Of a DNA stretch of 64,000 bases, positions 1 to 9,438 are shown one piece after another. The notes under the pieces were generated by a model. It made no database searches. It was given only the letters and a program-made list of their open reading frames with translations, and was not told the DNA's origin. The first letter of the stretch is position 1; each line of letters opens with the position of its first letter. The DNA is from Linum tenue (lineage: Eukaryota; Streptophyta; Magnoliopsida; Malpighiales; Linaceae), in the NCBI GenBank assembly GCA_946122785.1, contig CAMGYJ010000008.1:58758877-58822876 (forward strand). The letters are read 5' to 3'. Both the position numbers and the translations under genes were made by a program.

Positions 1-1020
1 TTAAGTTTAAACCTGATGGTAGCATAGAAAGATACAAAGTTAGGTTAGTTGCCAAGGGTTACACACAAGCCCCGGGTCTGGACTATTTGGAGACATTTTC
101 CCCAATAGCAAAACTCACTACTGTTCTTGCTTTATCCTCCATTAAAAATTGGCATGTACAACAATTAGATGTAAATAACGCTTTCTTTCATGGTGATTTA
201 GTTGAAGAGGTCTATATGAAGCCTCCTCCATGCTTACATTTACGTTACAAAAATCTTGTCTGCAAGCTTAATAAATTGTTATATGGTTTAAAACAGGCCA
301 GCCAACAATGGAACCATAAAATCACTCAATTTCTGATCTCTGCAAGTGATGGTAAACCACTTTCAGACCCTTGAAACTTATCGTAGACTTGTAGGTCGTT
401 TATTGTATTTATGTCATACTCGTCTTGATATTGTGTATGCGGTTCATCACCTTATTTAATTTATGAGTGCACCTACTTGTGTTCATCTCAAATCTGCTTA
501 TAGAGTCCTTAGGTATCTTTAGAATAACCCACGACAGGGTCTGTTTTTCCCTGGTGATTCTTCCATTAAGCTTACCGGTTTTTCTGATAGTGATTGGGCA
601 GACATTCCTGATTCTTGACGTTCTGTAATAGGTTATTGTGTGTTTCTTGATGATTTGGTTATCAGTTGGCGATCAAAGAAACAGTCTACTGTTTCCAAAC
701 CATCCACTGAAGCCGAATAGCGAGCCATGGCAGGCTTAATATGTGATGTACAATGGTTGCACTATATATTTCAATATTTAGGTGTTTCGTTTACCACTCC
801 CACTGTTTTATTTTGTGATAACCAATCTACCATTCGTTTAGCTGAAAATCGAGTAGCTCATGAGCGAACACAACATTATTGAGATAGATAGTTACATTAT
901 CCATGATCGTATCTGAACAGGTTTGATAAAGGTATTGTTTGTCAATAGGGAGAACCAACTAGTTGATATTTTCACCAAGTCTTTGGCTAGTGCTGTGTTT
1001 GCAGGACTTAACTCCAAGCT
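1..1020 (+). pseudogene. Copia pol remnant (RT N-terminal part, RNase H)
   Basis: Degenerate Ty1/copia reverse transcriptase and RNase H coding sequence entering from the left edge. The RT palm start ([28 protein letters not shown]) is readable to about 345. The reading then jumps directly to the connection/RNase H region (YRRLVGR from about 381), so the YVDD catalytic segment is deleted. The RNase H part (FSDSDWAD, WRSKKQSTVS, CDNQST) is broken by several in-frame stops near 460, 520, 620, 718 and 880. It cannot encode a working polymerase. It is followed by a G tract and an LTR, as expected for the 3' end of a copia element. Confidence 0.9.
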
Positions 1021-1051
1021 GAATCGTGTGGACATTCATGCTCCAGCTCGT

Positions 1052-1071
1052 GGGGGGGGGGGGGGGGGGGG
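1052..1071 (+). repeat. 20-G homopolymer at the copia polypurine tract
   Basis: An uninterrupted run of 20 G lies exactly between the end of the copia pol remnant and the LTR start TGTTGG at 1072. Copia polypurine tracts normally have about 5-8 G, so the plus-strand priming tract has expanded. Confidence 0.9.
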
Positions 1072-1177
1072 TGTTGGAGGACTCAAGTATAACGAATTAT
1101 TAGTATAGGGACTGATTTGTAATGTTTGTTTATTGTAGTATTGTTTAGTTATTTTACCGATACAGTGTATATATATA

Positions 1178-1469
1178 GGGAGTTCTACTGTACCCATGGT
1201 GAAATCCGGGGTACCGCATACCTTGAGTAAGAAAACGCTATCCAGAACTTGAACTGACTGATCTTTCGGACATGATACTATACTCTAACACTTAAAAATC
1301 AAAATCTAGGTCTTAATTCTCTAAATCTTATACCCCAAGATCAATTTAATTAGAAACAATAAGGGTTAGGGTATAGTATCAAACCCAAAAATCCTGCTAA
1401 TTCGAGGTCTAGATAGCGTACTCAACGTATGCGGTACCCCGGATTTCACCCGGGGTACCGTAGAAGGCA

Positions 1470-1471
<2 letters not shown>
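1178..1471 (+). mobile_element. TA-inserted MITE, copy A (internally deleted)
   Basis: A MITE with long terminal inverted repeats of the form TTCTACGGTACCC...GGTGAAATCCGGGGTACC. It is flanked by TA repeats and inserted in the LTR. It is about 110 bp shorter than copies B and C because the centre is deleted. Same orientation as copy C. Confidence 0.8.

Positions 1472-1553
<82 letters not shown>
1472..1553. repeat. (TA)n microsatellite
   Basis: About 80 bp of uninterrupted TA dinucleotides between MITE copies A and B. Shorter TA runs lie at 1959-1974 and 2380-2410, bordering the other MITE ends. The TA tract is probably the expanded target of the MITEs. Confidence 0.95.
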
Positions 1554-1555
<2 letters not shown>

Positions 1556-1958
1556 TGCCTTCTAAGGTACCTTAGGTGAAATCCGGGGTACCGCATACCT
1601 TGAGTATGAAAACGCTATCTAGACCTCGAATTAGCAGGATTTTTGGGCATGATACTATACCCTAACCCTTAATGAGTGAACCCTAGGTCCTAATTATCTA
1701 AATTATAAACTATAAACCCTAAGACGGTGCATTTATTTTTTTGCCTATATTTGGACGAATCATAACCGTCGATTATTATTTCTAATTAAATTGATCTTGG
1801 GGTATAAGATTTAGAGAATTAAGACCTAGATTTTGATCTTTATGTGTTAGAGTATAGTCTCATGTCCGAAAGATCCCTCAATTCATGTTCTAGATAGCGT
1901 TTTCTTACTCAAGGTATGCGGTACCCCGGATTTCACCCTGGGTACCGTAGAACTTCCC
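1554..1958 (-). mobile_element. TA-inserted MITE, copy B (inverted)
   Basis: A 405-bp copy of the same MITE family in the opposite orientation to A and C. Its left end matches the reverse complement of the right end of copy C, and vice versa. It keeps the central block missing from copy A. No coding sequence. Confidence 0.85.
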
Positions 1959-1974
1959 ATATATATATATATAT

Positions 1975-2377
1975 GGCGAGTTCTACGGTACCCTAGGTGA
2001 AATTCGGGGTACCACATACCTTGAGTATGAAAACACTATCTAGACCTTGAATTGACCGATCTTTCGGACATGATACTATACTCTAACACTTAAAGATCAA
2101 AATCTAGGTGTTAACTCTCCCAATCTTATACTCCAAGATCAATTTAATTAGAAATAATAATCGACGGTTATGATTCATCCAAATATAGGCACAAAAATGA
2201 ATGCATCATCTTAGGGTTTATAGATTATGATTTAGATAATTATGACCTAGGGTTCACTCATTAAGGGTTAGGGTATAATATCAGACACAAAAATCCTGGT
2301 AATTCGAGGTCTAGATAGAGTTTACATACTCGAGGTATGCGGTACCCCGGATTTCACCCGGGGTACCATAGAAGCCA

Positions 2378-2379
<2 letters not shown>
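1975..2379 (+). mobile_element. TA-inserted MITE, copy C
   Basis: A full-length (405-bp) copy of the same MITE with TIRs built around GGTGAAAT(C/T)CGGGGTACC. Flanked by TATATA on both sides. Target preference and long TIRs fit a Tc1/mariner- or Mutator-like non-autonomous family; the superfamily is inferred, not proven. Confidence 0.85.
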
Positions 2380-2414
<35 letters not shown>

Positions 2415-2552
2415 ATAAGACTGTGTAAATTTGTACCGTTTTGATCAATAATACAAGTAGACAGTTTCTTTCCAAGATATCAACAAACCCTAAACCAATC
2501 GGCCAAGTAGTGGCCGCCAACCCTCTTCTCCTATTCTAATCATATTCCAACA

Positions 2553-3029
2553 CTCAAACTAGTACTATAATTATCCCAACAAATTCCATGAAATATCTAA
2601 ATAAACATAGTAATAATAATAAATGCATCTATCCCCCTTGGAAGAACTTGGTCGACACCAACCTCGTTTTTGAAATTTCCAATTACGCTCGGGCACTCGA
2701 ACGAATCCAACACCACTAGCTCCTACTTCCTTCTCCTTTTCACGCATGCACTGAAATGCCCCATGCATTCCTTCACTCCTGTTACGTATGAGGACATCAA
2801 AATAAGACTTGCCCATGAAAACTTTATTTCCATGCCCTCTCTGTAGCCCATCACGACGAACGAACGTCCACTCCCAAATTTGCTCCCCGTTATCGGGCAT
2901 CTTACCCAAGGCTACGGTCGCTAACTCGAGCGGTGATGGTGCCGTGGTTGATACGGCAGCAGCTGTGATGGAAACAGATGTTGTTGACGTCGTCCCTCGG
3001 TCAGGAGTGGTGGTCAACGGTGATGATGT
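2553..3029 (-). pseudogene. Coding-like fragment of a split minus-strand element
   Basis: A minus-strand open frame runs from about 3024 to 2571. It encodes a hydrophilic peptide with the stretches KMPDNGEQIWEWTF, KVFMGKSYFDVLIRNR and GVGFVRVPERNWKFQKRGW, and I do not recognise the family. The frame is cut by the copia insertion at 3030. Its upstream part probably continues at 8533-8359 and then 16700-16228, because the TSDs of both inserted elements join these blocks. It is probably the 5' coding part of an LTR element whose PBS is at about 16697-16708. Left end is at 2553, next to the neighbouring LTR. Confidence 0.5.
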
Positions 3030-3376
3030 TATTACGTGTACGTGTGTGTACGTGTGTGTTCGACGTCTATCCGCACACGTATACCTCGGCATATTCTTGT
3101 GCCCCAAGTCTTTTGATTCACTCCTTCTCAAAGTGTAGCTCTATGTCAAAGAGTAACTCTTTTCTCTCTACGTAACCTAGGAGTCAGTAGGTTCGTGAGA
3201 TTCTCTTCTCTATATATATTTCTTGCTGGTGCAAGTTGTAAAGCAAGTTTTCAATCCGATAAATCAATGAAAGGACTAAGAGCCCTAAGCTCTTCGTGGA
3301 ATAGTCCTACTCACATCGAGTAGGGAAACAACGTAAAATCGTGTGTGTCGTTACTTCCGCTTTCAATAATTTTACA
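3030..3376 (+). repeat. Copia 5' LTR
   Basis: 347 bp, TATTACG...TTTTACA. It differs from the 3' LTR at three positions that I can see. It should contain the promoter; a TATATATA stretch lies near 3211. Confidence 0.92.
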
Positions 3377-3388
3377 TGGTATCAGAGC
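3377..3388 (+). promoter_or_regulatory. Primer-binding site (initiator tRNA-Met type)
   Basis: TGGTATCAGAGC begins directly after the LTR end. This matches the 3' end of plant initiator tRNA-Met, the usual primer for copia elements. Confidence 0.9.
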
Positions 3389-3519
3389 AAACCTTGATCC
3401 ATTAGGGTTTTGCGCTCTCTCCGTATTTCGTTGGTCGTCTCTACTCAAGGTCGCCGCTCTCGCACAGCTCTTGTCATTCGTCTTCCCGCCGCGATTCCTC
3501 TCGATCCTGAATCTCAATC

Positions 3520-5757
3520 ATGGCCAAGGATGAGACTACTAGTTCAGGGGACGACGACAAAATGCCTCCTCTCACCGATGATGATGTCATAGGTCCGACA
3601 TCACCACTCTACCTTCATCCCTCTGATGCTCCTAGCCAGGTATTTGTTGGGGACTTGCTCACTGACGTAAACTATGGAGAATGGTCTGCTGAAATCTCCA
3701 ACGCGCTCATCGCAAAGAATAAGCTTGGGTTTGTTCTTGGAACCGTCTCTCGTCCCAAATCAGGGGTTCCGCTTGACGCATGGACACGCTGCAACGCAAT
3801 GGTGGTTGGGTGGTTGCGTAGCTCCATGACAAGGGAACTTCGCAGCAGCTTGAGCACCGGATTCACGTCCCAGCAGATATGGGACGAGCTCAAAGAGAGA
3901 TTCAGCACAGGGAATCTTCCCCGCCGATATAAGATCCGCCGCGAAATCACAAGTCTTCGCCAGGATCGTTCATCAGTATCCAGCTTCTATTCCAAATTGA
4001 AACGCCTTTGGGATGACTGGCTCACTCTAGACCCGCCTGCCGCATGCACTTGCGGGAAGTGCGTATGTGGCGTGGAGCAACGAACGCGCAGCTCACATGA
4101 GAGTATGCGCCTCCTGGACTTTCTTGTCGGACTGGATGACGGTTTTGCTTCTGTTCGTACGCATCTTCTTTCCCTCAAGCCCATACCTACACTTGGTGAA
4201 GCTTATCATGCTGTTGCCAATGACGAGCAACAACGCAGCATCTCCAATGAGGTCCGTCCACGGACTGAAGCTGCTGCCTTTCAGGGAAAGGGGGAGAAAC
4301 CACGATCCGAAGAGCGGACTCCTGAAGGGCGTCCCTTTTGTACTCACTGCGAGAAGCCCGGGCATTTCAAATCAACCTGTTACGAGATCATCGGCTATCC
4401 AGCCCGTACCAGTGAAAAGGGAGACCGCCCACGCAAACGCAATCAAGGAAAACAGTCGCGCAATGATCCTCAGGCTGCGGCAGTAGACAGTCTCCTTGAT
4501 TCGCCCATTCCAGGACTGTCCGCAGCTCAGGTAGCTCAACTCAAAGCCTTCCTCTCGTCTGGATCATCCTCTTCCGCAGAACCTAAGAGCAATCTTGCAG
4601 GTAATCTACTTCACTTCCAAAATGATTGGGTCATTGATTCTGGTTGTACTGAACATATCGCTAAGCATCCTTCCTTGTTTGACGGTGAGATTGAGTCTCA
4701 CCCCTCGTTACAGGTCACGATTCCCAATGGAAAGGGAATTCCGGTTCGTGGAATTGGTTCTTCTAAGTTGTCAAATGGATTGGTTCTTCGTCGTGTTTTA
4801 TATGTCCCTGATTTTCAGTGCAATCTGCTCTCAGTCAGTCGTCTCACAGCTGATCATGCAGTTGCAGTAGTCTTTATCAGTAATTTCTGTGTCATTCAGG
4901 ACTTGCACTCGAAGAAGATGATTGGGATTGGGAAGTACGTTGATGGACTTTACTACTTACGTGTGTTTGACGGTGATCATCCAGTGGCTTTTAGTACACG
5001 TAAAGCGGGTCGAGAATCGGCAGTCTGGCATTCCCGGCTCGGTCATCCATCCCCGGCGAAACTCATGTTGCTGCAGCCATATATTTCTAGTACTTTGATT
5101 TCAAATAAGGACCCATGCCCCTCCTGTTTACGGGCCAAGAAGACTCGTCTTCTTTTTTCGGCTAGTTCTATTAAAACTGAGTCTTGTTTCAAACTCATTC
5201 ATGTCGATATCTGGGGTGGATATAAACAGGCTTCGTTTAGTGGGGCACACTATTTTCTTACAATTGTGGATGATTACAGCAGGGCAGTTTGGGTTTATTT
5301 ATTGAAGTACAAGTCGGAAGTGGCTCGGTACTTACTACTCTTTCTAAATCAAGTTCGTACTCAATACGGTGGCCGCGTCAAACGCATCCAAAGCGATAAT
5401 GGACGAGAGTTTAACGTCACAGCTTTGCAGGATTACTATGAAACGGAGGGAGTCATTCTTCAAACTTCGTGCGTGGATACGCCCCAACAAAATGGGGTCG
5501 TTGAACGAAAACACCGTCATCTACTCGACACTGCTCGAGCTCTTCGCTTTCATTCAGGCTTACCAACTCGCTTCTGGGGTGAGTGTGTTCTCACCGCAGC
5601 CTATTTGATCAACCGGCTGCCCCTCACGTCCATTGGCAACCGTACTCCTTTCGAGCTAATTCATGGCCGAGCACCCAAGTACGAGCACCTCCGAAGCTTC
5701 GGTTGTCTTCTCTACTCAAAAGATACACATCCTCATCTTTCTAAGTTTGCTCCATGA
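3520..5757 (+). CDS. Copia gag-protease-integrase (ends at a nonsense codon)
   Basis: A 745-aa open frame. Gag occupies roughly residues 1-330 and ends with a CCHC knuckle (CTHCEKPGHFKSTC). The protease active site is in the segment VIDSGCTEH. The integrase HHCC module (HSRLGHPSP...CPSCLRAKK) follows. The catalytic Asp residues are in HVDIWGG and QSDNGREF, and the Glu region is TPQQNGVVERKH. The start is the first ATG after the leader, in good context (ATCATGGCC). Translation stops at TGA 5755-5757 near the end of integrase. The same frame continues at once downstream, so this is a point nonsense mutation rather than a natural gag-pol boundary. Confidence 0.9.
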   Translation: MAKDETTSSGDDDKMPPLTDDDVIGPTSPLYLHPSDAPSQVFVGDLLTDVNYGEWSAEISNALIAKNKLGFVLGTVSRPKSGVPLDAWTRCNAMVVGWLRSSMTRELRSSLSTGFTSQQIWDELKERFSTGNLPRRYKIRREITSLRQDRSSVSSFYSKLKRLWDDWLTLDPPAACTCGKCVCGVEQRTRSSHESMRLLDFLVGLDDGFASVRTHLLSLKPIPTLGEAYHAVANDEQQRSISNEVRPRTEAAAFQGKGEKPRSEERTPEGRPFCTHCEKPGHFKSTCYEIIGYPARTSEKGDRPRKRNQGKQSRNDPQAAAVDSLLDSPIPGLSAAQVAQLKAFLSSGSSSSAEPKSNLAGNLLHFQNDWVIDSGCTEHIAKHPSLFDGEIESHPSLQVTIPNGKGIPVRGIGSSKLSNGLVLRRVLYVPDFQCNLLSVSRLTADHAVAVVFISNFCVIQDLHSKKMIGIGKYVDGLYYLRVFDGDHPVAFSTRKAGRESAVWHSRLGHPSPAKLMLLQPYISSTLISNKDPCPSCLRAKKTRLLFSASSIKTESCFKLIHVDIWGGYKQASFSGAHYFLTIVDDYSRAVWVYLLKYKSEVARYLLLFLNQVRTQYGGRVKRIQSDNGREFNVTALQDYYETEGVILQTSCVDTPQQNGVVERKHRHLLDTARALRFHSGLPTRFWGECVLTAAYLINRLPLTSIGNRTPFELIHGRAPKYEHLRSFGCLLYSKDTHPHLSKFAP

Positions 5758-8004
5758 GGGCGGGCTGGCATTTTCGTCGGGTATCCAGCCTCTCAACGTG
5801 GCTACCGAGTTTATGACCTCGAGCATCACCACATCTACACGTCGAGAGATGTGCTCTTTCTCGAGCAGGTTTTTCCCTTCCGCAAAGGCATTGATGCTCT
5901 TGGTCACCTTCCTTTTTGTACGGATTCAGTTGATGCCGATGCTAATGATGATCATCCTCTTGGCTCGCCACTGCCCATTGTTGATGATGCAGAACCCTTG
6001 GACACTTCGCATTCCTCAGCTAACCAGCCTATCACTCAAGTGTCATCAACCCCTACGGTCACTGTTGATGCCAGCTCCTCCTCTCCACCTTTAACCAAGC
6101 ATGGTCCCAATTCTTTGGACACTTCCCAATCCTTGCCACTTCACTCCACAGCTGCGACCTCTCCGCTTTCCACCGAGCATGGTCCTGATCCCTTGGCCAC
6201 TTCCCAATCCTCGCCACTACAATCCTCAACCGCAACCTCGACGCCACAATCCGAGGAATCAGCTCTTGGTTCACCACCACCCCAACCTGTTCCTCCTCGT
6301 CGCAGTCTTCGAGAACGTCGTCCGCCTGTCCGCCTTGATGGATACGAGACCTATGCCCCTGGTCGTGCGCATACGACTCACGTAAGATACCCTCTGGAAC
6401 AATACGTGGGTTATGGTCATCTCTCCCCTTCACATCATGCTTTTCTCGCGGCAGTGGATCTCCACACTGAGCCGCGTTCCTTCCAACAGGCCGTGCGACA
6501 TAAGGAATGGCGGGCTGCCATGCGAGCTGAGATCGAAACTCTCGTAGCTAATGGTACGTGGATTCTCACCGATTTACCACATGGCAAGCGTACTATCAAG
6601 TGTAAATGGGTTTATAAAATCAAATATAAACCCGACGGCTCCATCGATCGTTTCAAAGCTCGGCTCGTGGCTAAGGGCTACACTCAGGTTGAAGGAATCG
6701 ACTACCATGATACCTTCGCCCCTGTAGCCAAACTTGTCACCGTTCGTTGTCTCATTGCTGTCGCTGTCAGTAAGGGATGGAAACTACACCAACTCGACGT
6801 GAACAACGCGTTTCTTCATGGGGACCTCACTGAAGAAGTCTACATGGAACTTCCTCAAGGATTTGCTCGTGCGGGTGATCCTCGGGTATGTCGGCTACGC
6901 AAATCTATCTACGGGTTGAAGCAGGCCTCCATGAATTGGTATCACAAGTTCTCTGCCGCACTACTCACTCTTGGCTTCGTTCAAAGCAATGCCGATCACT
7001 CTCTCTTCATTCGCAAGACAGCCACCAGTTTCGTTGCTGCCTTGATCTATGTTGACGACGTAATCCTTGCAGGCGATGATCTTCCCTTTATTCAACGCAT
7101 TAAGGATTATCTTCATCAACGCTTCACCATCAAAGATCTTGGGCCCCTCAAATATTTTCTCGGTATAGAAGTGGCTCGCTCTCGCACCGGCATTGTTTTG
7201 AATCAGAGGAAATACGTGTTAGACATCCTGGCCGATTGTGGTATGGAAGGGGGTCGACCAATTGCCACACCCATTGAGCAGAATCACCAGTTAGGCCGCC
7301 TACCTTCTCCACCTGCCGTTGATCCCTCTAGTTACCGTCGTCTTGTTGGTCGCCTCATGTATCTTGCTGTCACTCGACCGGATATTCAGTATGCCGTTAA
7401 TCTACTCAGTCAAGGAGTCCACAGTCCGACCCAAGCGCATGTAGATGCTGCCACAAGGTTGTTGCATTATCTTAAACAGTCTCCCGGACGTGGTCTTTAT
7501 CTTCCGGCTCAGTCTGATCTCACCCTCACCGCATACTGTGATGCGGATTGGGGAGGTTGTCCCACCACTCGCCGTTCCACTACTGGCTACTTCATCCGTC
7601 TGGGACAAGCTCCCATTTCCTGGCGCACAAAGAAACAATCCGTTGTTGCTCGCTCGTCTGCTGAAGCTGAGTATCGTGCGATGGCAACCACGGTTAGTGA
7701 GTTGATTTGGCTTCGCTGGTTGCTTGCTGAACTTGGTTGTCCCCAACACAGTGCTACTCCTCTATACTGCGATAGTCAAGCTGCTCTTCACATTGCTGCC
7801 AACCCGGTTTTCCATGAACGCACCAAACACGTTGAAATGGACTGCCATTTCGTTCGCGAGCGTGTTCAAGCTTCCCACATTTCGCCGCGCAAAATCTCCA
7901 CCGATGAGCAGCCTGCTGATCTTCTCCCCAAAGGTCTTGGTCTTGATCAATTTCGTCATCTCCTTTCCAAGCTCGGCATGCTCGATATCCACGCCTTCAC
8001 TTGA
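5758..8004 (+). CDS. Copia integrase C-terminus, RT and RNase H (downstream of nonsense codon)
   Basis: Same frame as the upstream gag-integrase ORF; the first internal ATG is at 5851. It encodes the integrase C-terminal GKGFVGY-like block (GIFVGYP) and a Ser/Pro-rich linker. RT follows with [19 protein letters not shown] and the catalytic YVDDVILAG. RNase H has YCDADWGG, SSAEAEYRA and YCDSQAALH. It ends ADLLPKGLG... just before the polypurine tract. All catalytic motifs look intact. Without readthrough of the TGA at 5755 this part would not be made as a fusion. Confidence 0.88.
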   Translation, partial: GRAGIFVGYPASQRGYRVYDLEHHHIYTSRDVLFLEQVFPFRKGIDALGHLPFCTDSVDADANDDHPLGSPLPIVDDAEPLDTSHSSANQPITQVSSTPTVTVDASSSSPPLTKHGPNSLDTSQSLPLHSTAATSPLSTEHGPDPLATSQSSPLQSSTATSTPQSEESALGSPPPQPVPPRRSLRERRPPVRLDGYETYAPGRAHTTHVRYPLEQYVGYGHLSPSHHAFLAAVDLHTEPRSFQQAVRHKEWRAAMRAEIETLVANGTWILTDLPHGKRTIKCKWVYKIKYKPDGSIDRFKARLVAKGYTQVEGIDYHDTFAPVAKLVTVRCLIAVAVSKGWKLHQLDVNNAFLHGDLTEEVYMELPQGFARAGDPRVCRLRKSIYGLKQASMNWYHKFSAALLTLGFVQSNADHSLFIRKTATSFVAALIYVDDVILAGDDLPFIQRIKDYLHQRFTIKDLGPLKYFLGIEVARSRTGIVLNQRKYVLDILADCGMEGGRPIATPIEQNHQLGRLPSPPAVDPSSYRRLVGRLMYLAVTRPDIQYAVNLLSQGVHSPTQAHVDAATRLLHYLKQSPGRGLYLPAQSDLTLTAYCDADWGGCPTTRRSTTGYFIRLGQAPISWRTKKQSVVARSSAEAEYRAMATTVSELIWLRWLLAELGCPQHSATPLYCDSQAALHIAANPVFHERTKHVEMDCHFVRERVQASHISPRKISTDEQPADLLPKGLGLDQFRHLLSKLGMLDIHAFT

Positions 8005-8011
8005 GGGGGAG

Positions 8012-8358
8012 TATTATGTGTACGTGTGTGTACGTGTGTGTTCGACGTCTATCCGCACACGTATACCTCGGCATATTCTTGTGCCCCAAGTCTTTTGATT
8101 CACTCCTTCTCAAAGTGTAGCTCTATGTCAAAGAGTAACTCTTTTCTCTCTACGTAACCTAGGAGTCAGTAGGTTCGTGAGATTCTCTTCTCTATATATA
8201 TTTCTTGCTGGTGCAAGTTGTAAAGCAAGTTTTCAATCCGATAAATCAATGAAAGGACTAAGAGCCCTAAGCTCTTCGTGGAATAGTCCTACTCACATCG
8301 AGTAGAGAAACCACGTAAAATCGTGTGTGTCGTTACTTCCGCTTTCAATAATTTTACA
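8012..8358 (+). repeat. Copia 3' LTR
   Basis: 347 bp, nearly identical to the 5' LTR. Preceded by GAGGGGGAG and followed by the TSD GATGT. Confidence 0.92.
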
Positions 8359-8363
8359 GATGT

Positions 8364-8533
8364 GAATAGATCCAGGAGCTCCGGTGAATAATCCCGATCA
8401 GCAACGTACCATAGCATCGAAGCTACGGTTATGCAAACTGAAGGCTGCCCTTGACCCGCGGTGAACGTCGTGGCGGCGAGGTGGTTGGGAGGCTCTTCAC
8501 GTAATGATATGAAGACGAAGCTGCGGTTAGCTC
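8364..8533 (-). other. Middle fragment of the split host element
   Basis: 170 bp between two nested insertions. It belongs to the same minus-strand element as 2553-3029 and 16228-16708. The GATGT TSD joins it to the left block and the AGCTC TSD joins it to the right block. No independent gene is visible. Confidence 0.6.
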
Positions 8534-9123
8534 TATTGGTTTGCTATGCAACCAATTTCATTTCCAATTACAAAGTAATCAAATACCTAAAGCAATTATT
8601 CAGTTCCAATTGAGGGAAATGTTTTGCCGATAATTCAACTCAAACCCTAGAGCAAAATGATAAAACTATGGAATTGTAATAACTAAAGAAAGAAGAGTAG
8701 AAAGAGAAGAGAGACAAGAACAAACGCTATGCCCAGATAAGCTTGAGCTCCTAGCACAAAGCCCCAGCACAAGCTTACCAGACACTTTCATCGGACCCAG
8801 ACCTAATTCTCCCAAAGAGCTGTGAAACTCTTACTGAGAATAGGAAACCGTCATCTTTCTTCTTCATGGAGTGCTCCTTAAATAGATCGCCCTCTTTCAG
8901 TTCGCCTCTTCCTTCTTCAATGAAGTTACCGTTTGAGTCGTAATTTGTTGTAGAACATCGAGACTTGGAAGATCGAGAGAGCGACCCTTTTCTGCGTTTT
9001 CTTTGCTGATGCTGAAGGGATGAAGGTGAAGACGCTCGTTGTTGGCTTTGACGACATCGTTTGGGCCGGTATTTGAGTGGGCTCAAATAGGCTTTTGCTG
9101 ATGTCTTCAGGCCAGGCCCAACA
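8534..9123 (-). repeat. SIRE-like 3' LTR
   Basis: 590 bp. Minus-strand start TGTTGGGCC. The far end reads CCAATA instead of CCAACA (one transition in the terminal dinucleotide). Matches 15638-16227. Confidence 0.92.
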
Positions 9124-9137
9124 ATCTCCCCCTGCGT
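9124..9137 (-). promoter_or_regulatory. Polypurine tract
   Basis: The minus strand reads GCAGGGGGAGAT immediately before the 3' LTR, a standard copia plus-strand priming site. Confidence 0.8.
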
Positions 9138-9270
9138 TCGAGCCTTGATCCCTGCAGTCATTAAGCCATAATCGAAGCATCCTGTCTATAAAAAGTCTTA
9201 TTTGAAGTGAGTAGTGAAGAAGAGACGCACAACAGTAGAAAACACAACCTTGATTATTCAGACTTTAACT

Positions 9271-9363
9271 TAGACCATTATGGTCTTTCACATAAACTAG
9301 ACCATTATGGTCTTTCAAACAAAACATTCAAACCAAAACCTACTAGACCATTATGGTCTTTCA
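9271..9363. repeat. Three copies of a 20-bp palindromic repeat
   Basis: TAGACCATTATGGTCTTTCA occurs at 9271-9290, 9298-9317 and 9344-9363. The core GACCATTATGGTC is palindromic apart from the centre. It lies in the element's 3' untranslated stretch, between the envelope-position ORF and the polypurine tract. Confidence 0.9.
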
Positions 9364-9438
9364 CCACTTCACAGAGTTCATGGATTCAAGATACTCTCTT
9401 TATTTAGACTAGGAATTTATTGAGAATCATGCCCCAGA

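Larger units (their letters stand above)
1072..2552 (+). repeat. 3' LTR of the copia remnant, split by MITEs
   Basis: The LTR starts TGTTGGAG directly after the G tract and ends CATATTCCAACA at 2552, giving TGTTGG/CCAACA terminal inverted repeats. About 250 bp is LTR sequence (1072 to about 1177, and about 2411 to 2552). The middle is three MITE copies separated by TA microsatellites. No matching 5' LTR is in the window. Confidence 0.8.
3030..8358 (+). mobile_element. Near-intact Ty1/copia retrotransposon
   Basis: A complete copia element of 5,329 bp. LTRs are 347 bp each (3030-3376 and 8012-8358). A perfect 5-bp TSD, GATGT, lies at 3025-3029 and 8359-8363. The PBS TGGTATCAGAGC follows the 5' LTR and a GAGGGGGAG polypurine tract precedes the 3' LTR. 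I count three differences between the LTRs (under 1%), so insertion is recent. One gag-pol frame fills 3520-8004, interrupted by a single TGA at 5755-5757. It is inserted into a minus-strand element. Confidence 0.95.

Noticed and set aside
1366..1596. Minus-strand ORF with a long Tyr-Ile repeat
   Set aside because: It is the translation of the (TA)n tract and MITE ends, not a gene.
4093..4365. Several minus-strand ORFs inside copia gag-pol
   Set aside because: Shadows of the plus-strand gag-pol frame; no motif on the minus strand.
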